A stretch of DNA of 64,000 bases, taken from Acanthosepion esculentum (taxonomy: Eukaryota; Mollusca; Cephalopoda; Sepiida; Sepiidae). The notes below the pieces were generated by a model. It was not told the DNA's origin. It saw only the letters and a program-made list of their open reading frames with translations, and searched no databases. Each line of letters begins with the position of its first letter. The first letter of the stretch is position 1. The position numbers were made by a program, and so were the translations under genes. Below, piece after piece: positions 61,730-64,000 of the stretch. The stretch covers positions 51,689,959-51,753,958 of the forward strand of contig OZ038508.1 of assembly GCA_964036315.1 (NCBI GenBank), in the 5' to 3' direction.

Positions 61730-62680
61730 ACTAATATTCTACGGGTTTATACCTTTGACTTTCAAATAGACGGGCCTGGATGATTACTCGTTTTGGTAGA
61801 AAAATCCACACGTGTCATCTTTAATCTAAACACACCGTTTGATAGAATATTCAAAAGGAACGCCTTGTCCTAGCAGACTAAATTAAGGGGTAGAAGATAA
61901 TTTCCTTATATCTAATAAACGGTATGGTTGGAATAAGGATGTTCTGGAAGCATGTTTCACCAATAAAGAATAATTGTCCCGGCGTCCATTTTCAAGTCAA
62001 AGGCATGTAAGACCTTTAGGGTTTTCTTCCAAGAATTAACGTGTAGTATCTGTTCTTCTGAGCTGGTATCAGCAATAGTTATTGATCAGAAATCAATACT
62101 ATATTTCTGCTTATTTATACCTAAAAGAAGAAAAAGGACATTTTTTGTGAAAGTACTGACCCATGCATTCGAAATTTATCCGTTCCTCAAAATACCACAT
62201 TTATACTTGTCTTTCATATCTCATTCACCATAACACCACAATTCCTCTGTGAAATCTAAAGCTAATCCCCTATTTACAATTTTCACGATGTGACTAAAAG
62301 AGAAAAAAAAGGGAATGGGATTTTTGCGCGTTTTCTTTTATACTGCTTTGACAACGTCATCTAGCAGTTATTAGCGGAAGTAATTTTTGACATACAAGTA
62401 GGATAATACCACATGTATTTTTGAAGGCACATTTCAAACAAAAATACTGAAAACAATGAAAAACTCAACTTCAAAAAAAAAAAAAGCATGATATATATAC
62501 TGAATATTAATTCTATGCAGGAAGAACAAAGACTGCAATATTCAAAGTTTATTATTTGATAAATGAAGTTGACTTGAATGAAAACTATATTTGTCGAGAA
62601 AAAAAAACACTCATAAAACAAATCACTTTAACTTAAGTTTTAAGTGCCTGTATTTCTATACTTTCTCTACCGTCGCATTC
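61730..62680. other. No gene; third module H at 62,310-62,385 (minus)
   Basis: Minus strand at 62,385-62,310 reads ctagatgacgttgtcaaagc agtataaaagaaaacgcg, again a TATA-like site after a GxxGT block. The rest is AT-rich DNA with no motif-bearing frame. Confidence 0.4.
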
Positions 62681-62945
62681 ATCATGGCAATGCACCTGTC
62701 CATTCTTAATGTCACGTGCAGGTTTATTTTAACAGAACATCGTAGCAATCACATTTATCAGCACCCCTTTTGCATCCAGCGACTGTTAGTTTTTCATTAT
62801 GACAATGCACTTGTCCGTTCTTCATATCACATGCAAGTTTATTTTAACAGAACATCGTAGCAATCACGTTTATCAGCACCCCTTTTGCATCCAGCAACTG
62901 TTTTTTTTTTTTTGTTTTTTTTTTTTTATCATGGCAATGCACTTT
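62681..62945. repeat. Tandem repeat, 115-bp unit, 2.2 copies
   Basis: atcatggcaatgcacctgtc ... cgtgcaggtttattttaaca gaacatcgtagcaatcac ... ccccttttgcatccagc repeats at 62,681, 62,796 and 62,928. The third start is displaced by a T-rich expansion (62,901-62,926). Confidence 0.92.
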
Positions 62946-63329
62946 CATGCGTTTTCAGACCTGGTTCAAGATTAATGAAAAATCGATGAAGCAGCCTGAT
63001 GGTGATCCCCAAAGAAGATTTTTCAGAATGTTTTGAAAAATGGAATGGGACGCTATAATAAATGTGTAAGGTTCTAAGAAGTAGTGGCTTGAATAAAACT
63101 AAGGTACCATTGTCTTTAGTAGGCATGCTTTGTTATAATTTGATTTAGTTCTTGACCATAATGAACAGAAAATAGATTAGATCTTCCCGCCATTTGTGTG
63201 TGTTGTGAACTGAATGTGTTTGTTATGTATTGACGAATTTAACAGCGAATAAATATGCCAGGTTTTTTCTATTAATATTAAATAACTGAATAGGTGATTA
63301 CTTGTGGGTTATCTCATTTGGCTTTGTTA
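62946..63329. other. No gene recognised
   Basis: The minus frame at 62,929-63,126 has no motif. Confidence 0.35.
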
Positions 63330-63460
63330 AATGTCCGTTAGCTGGCGCTGTTTAAGTCAAACGACAAACATTTAACGTTCAAACGATAAATCAAAAGACA
63401 AACATTTCCTTCTCTTCCTCTTTCTTCCTCTTGCTCCAAGATGTAGTAGATCGTAGGTGG
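63330..63460 (+). promoter_or_regulatory. Module H, copy 4 (TATA-less)
   Basis: gttagctggcgctgtttaag tcaaacgac ... acaaacatttccttctcttc c ... cttgctccaagatgtagtag. The CT-rich block and ttgctccaagat match copy 1; the TATAAAA position is changed to gataaatcaaaa. Confidence 0.4.
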
Positions 63461-63759
63461 GAGCATCCCCGCTGGGACACGTTCGTTTCCCCGGTCCACT
63501 AACGAGTGAATTCTCACACACAGGCACATATACACACGCGTGTATCACACGTACAAACAAGCATATTCTTAATAGCTAAGATTTTAATGTCCTTTCTTTT
63601 CAACTGTGTACACATTATTGTAATTTCTTTTTATTAATACATGCATTAATTCTTGCTTGTATAAAAACCATATTTTGTATTCATTTTACCCGGACTCACA
63701 TGAGTCCGCCAAATAATGTTTGCAGGACGAATGTAACATGAATCATTCAATATTGTTTT
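63461..63759. other. No gene recognised
   Basis: Contains a short (CA)-like stretch at 63,512-63,540. Confidence 0.35.
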
Positions 63760-64000
63760 AATCGAGTTCACCCCAAGCAAGACAGTAAAGCCACTGAGAT
63801 ACAAGGGGTTATGGGTGTGGGAGAGTTAGAAACAGGAATAATTGCTAACGAGCGAGAACAGAGGAAAGAGTACTCGGGGGATAGCGATTGGCGTTGCATT
63901 TCAGTTTTTGCAGATTAAACTTGACTGGAAAGTATGAGGGTGGTAGAGATTTCCACAAGCGTGAAGTGCGAGAAAATAAACTGTTACCATAGAATTTACG
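63760..64000 (-). pseudogene. Jockey/CR1-like LINE 3' end, cut by window edge
   Basis: gttcaccccaagcaagacag taaagccactgagatacaag gggttatg is the family 3' block. On the minus strand the preceding sequence encodes the decayed RT C-terminal region (VEISTTLILSSQV-like frame). The copy continues past the window end. Confidence 0.8.

Overview
The window looks like repeat-dominated nuclear DNA of a lophotrochozoan animal, most likely a coleoid cephalopod such as an octopus. I infer this from the AT-rich background, the very long TA, TC, GAAA and CTTT microsatellites, several tRNA-derived SINE families, and decayed LINE, Tc1/mariner, hAT and P-element-like copies. I found no intact host protein-coding gene. 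Nearly all long open frames are artefacts of simple repeats or lie antisense to transposon remnants.

Layout. 0-11 kb: fold-back palindromes (0.74, 2.58 kb), SINEs (3.2, 5.8, 7.3 kb), a 0.57 kb TA array, and LINE fragments. 11-18.5 kb: an internally deleted Tc1 element with both terminal repeats, a second dead Tc1 transposase, a short gag-bearing element between two LTR-like direct repeats, and a broken P-element-like transposase. 19-26 kb: a short tandem duplication, a 1.64 kb non-autonomous hAT with target duplication that carries a GC-rich repeat pair, a 5S rRNA-like sequence fused to a tRNA-type SINE body, and LINE remnants. 26.9-29.1 kb: a purine tract facing a pyrimidine tract. 29.5-33.2 kb: nested fold-backs and TA-tailed elements. 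33-43 kb: transposase relics, minisatellites and a 1.1 kb pyrimidine minisatellite. 43-50 kb: SINEs (one with a perfect 13-bp target duplication), a 65-bp minisatellite, GC-rich repeats, and a second hAT hosting a palindrome and a tRNA-like sequence. 50-57.3 kb: a cluster of one LINE family, including a 362-codon open reverse transcriptase frame and a 380-bp tandem array made from reverse transcriptase sequence. 57-64 kb: more SINEs, LINE relics and a repeated TATA-containing module.

The most interesting signal is a set of hammerhead-ribozyme-like motifs (CTGANGA, hairpin, GAAA, short stem III, NUH). They occur in at least three repeat families: a tRNA-type SINE with A and B boxes and a TA-rich tail (32.08 kb, best core), the arms of a fold-back element (31.4 and 31.75 kb), and a second tRNA-derived SINE family (5.8, 20.5, 47.2 kb). 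A Pol III-promoted SINE carrying a self-cleaving motif parallels the described Schistosoma Sm-alpha repeat. Activity here is an inference.

Reverse transcriptase sequence recurs as two main types: a Jockey/CR1-like LINE (about nine copies) and an RTE-like LINE with an FKYLG motif (about nine copies). These are the likely sources of the machinery that spread the SINEs.
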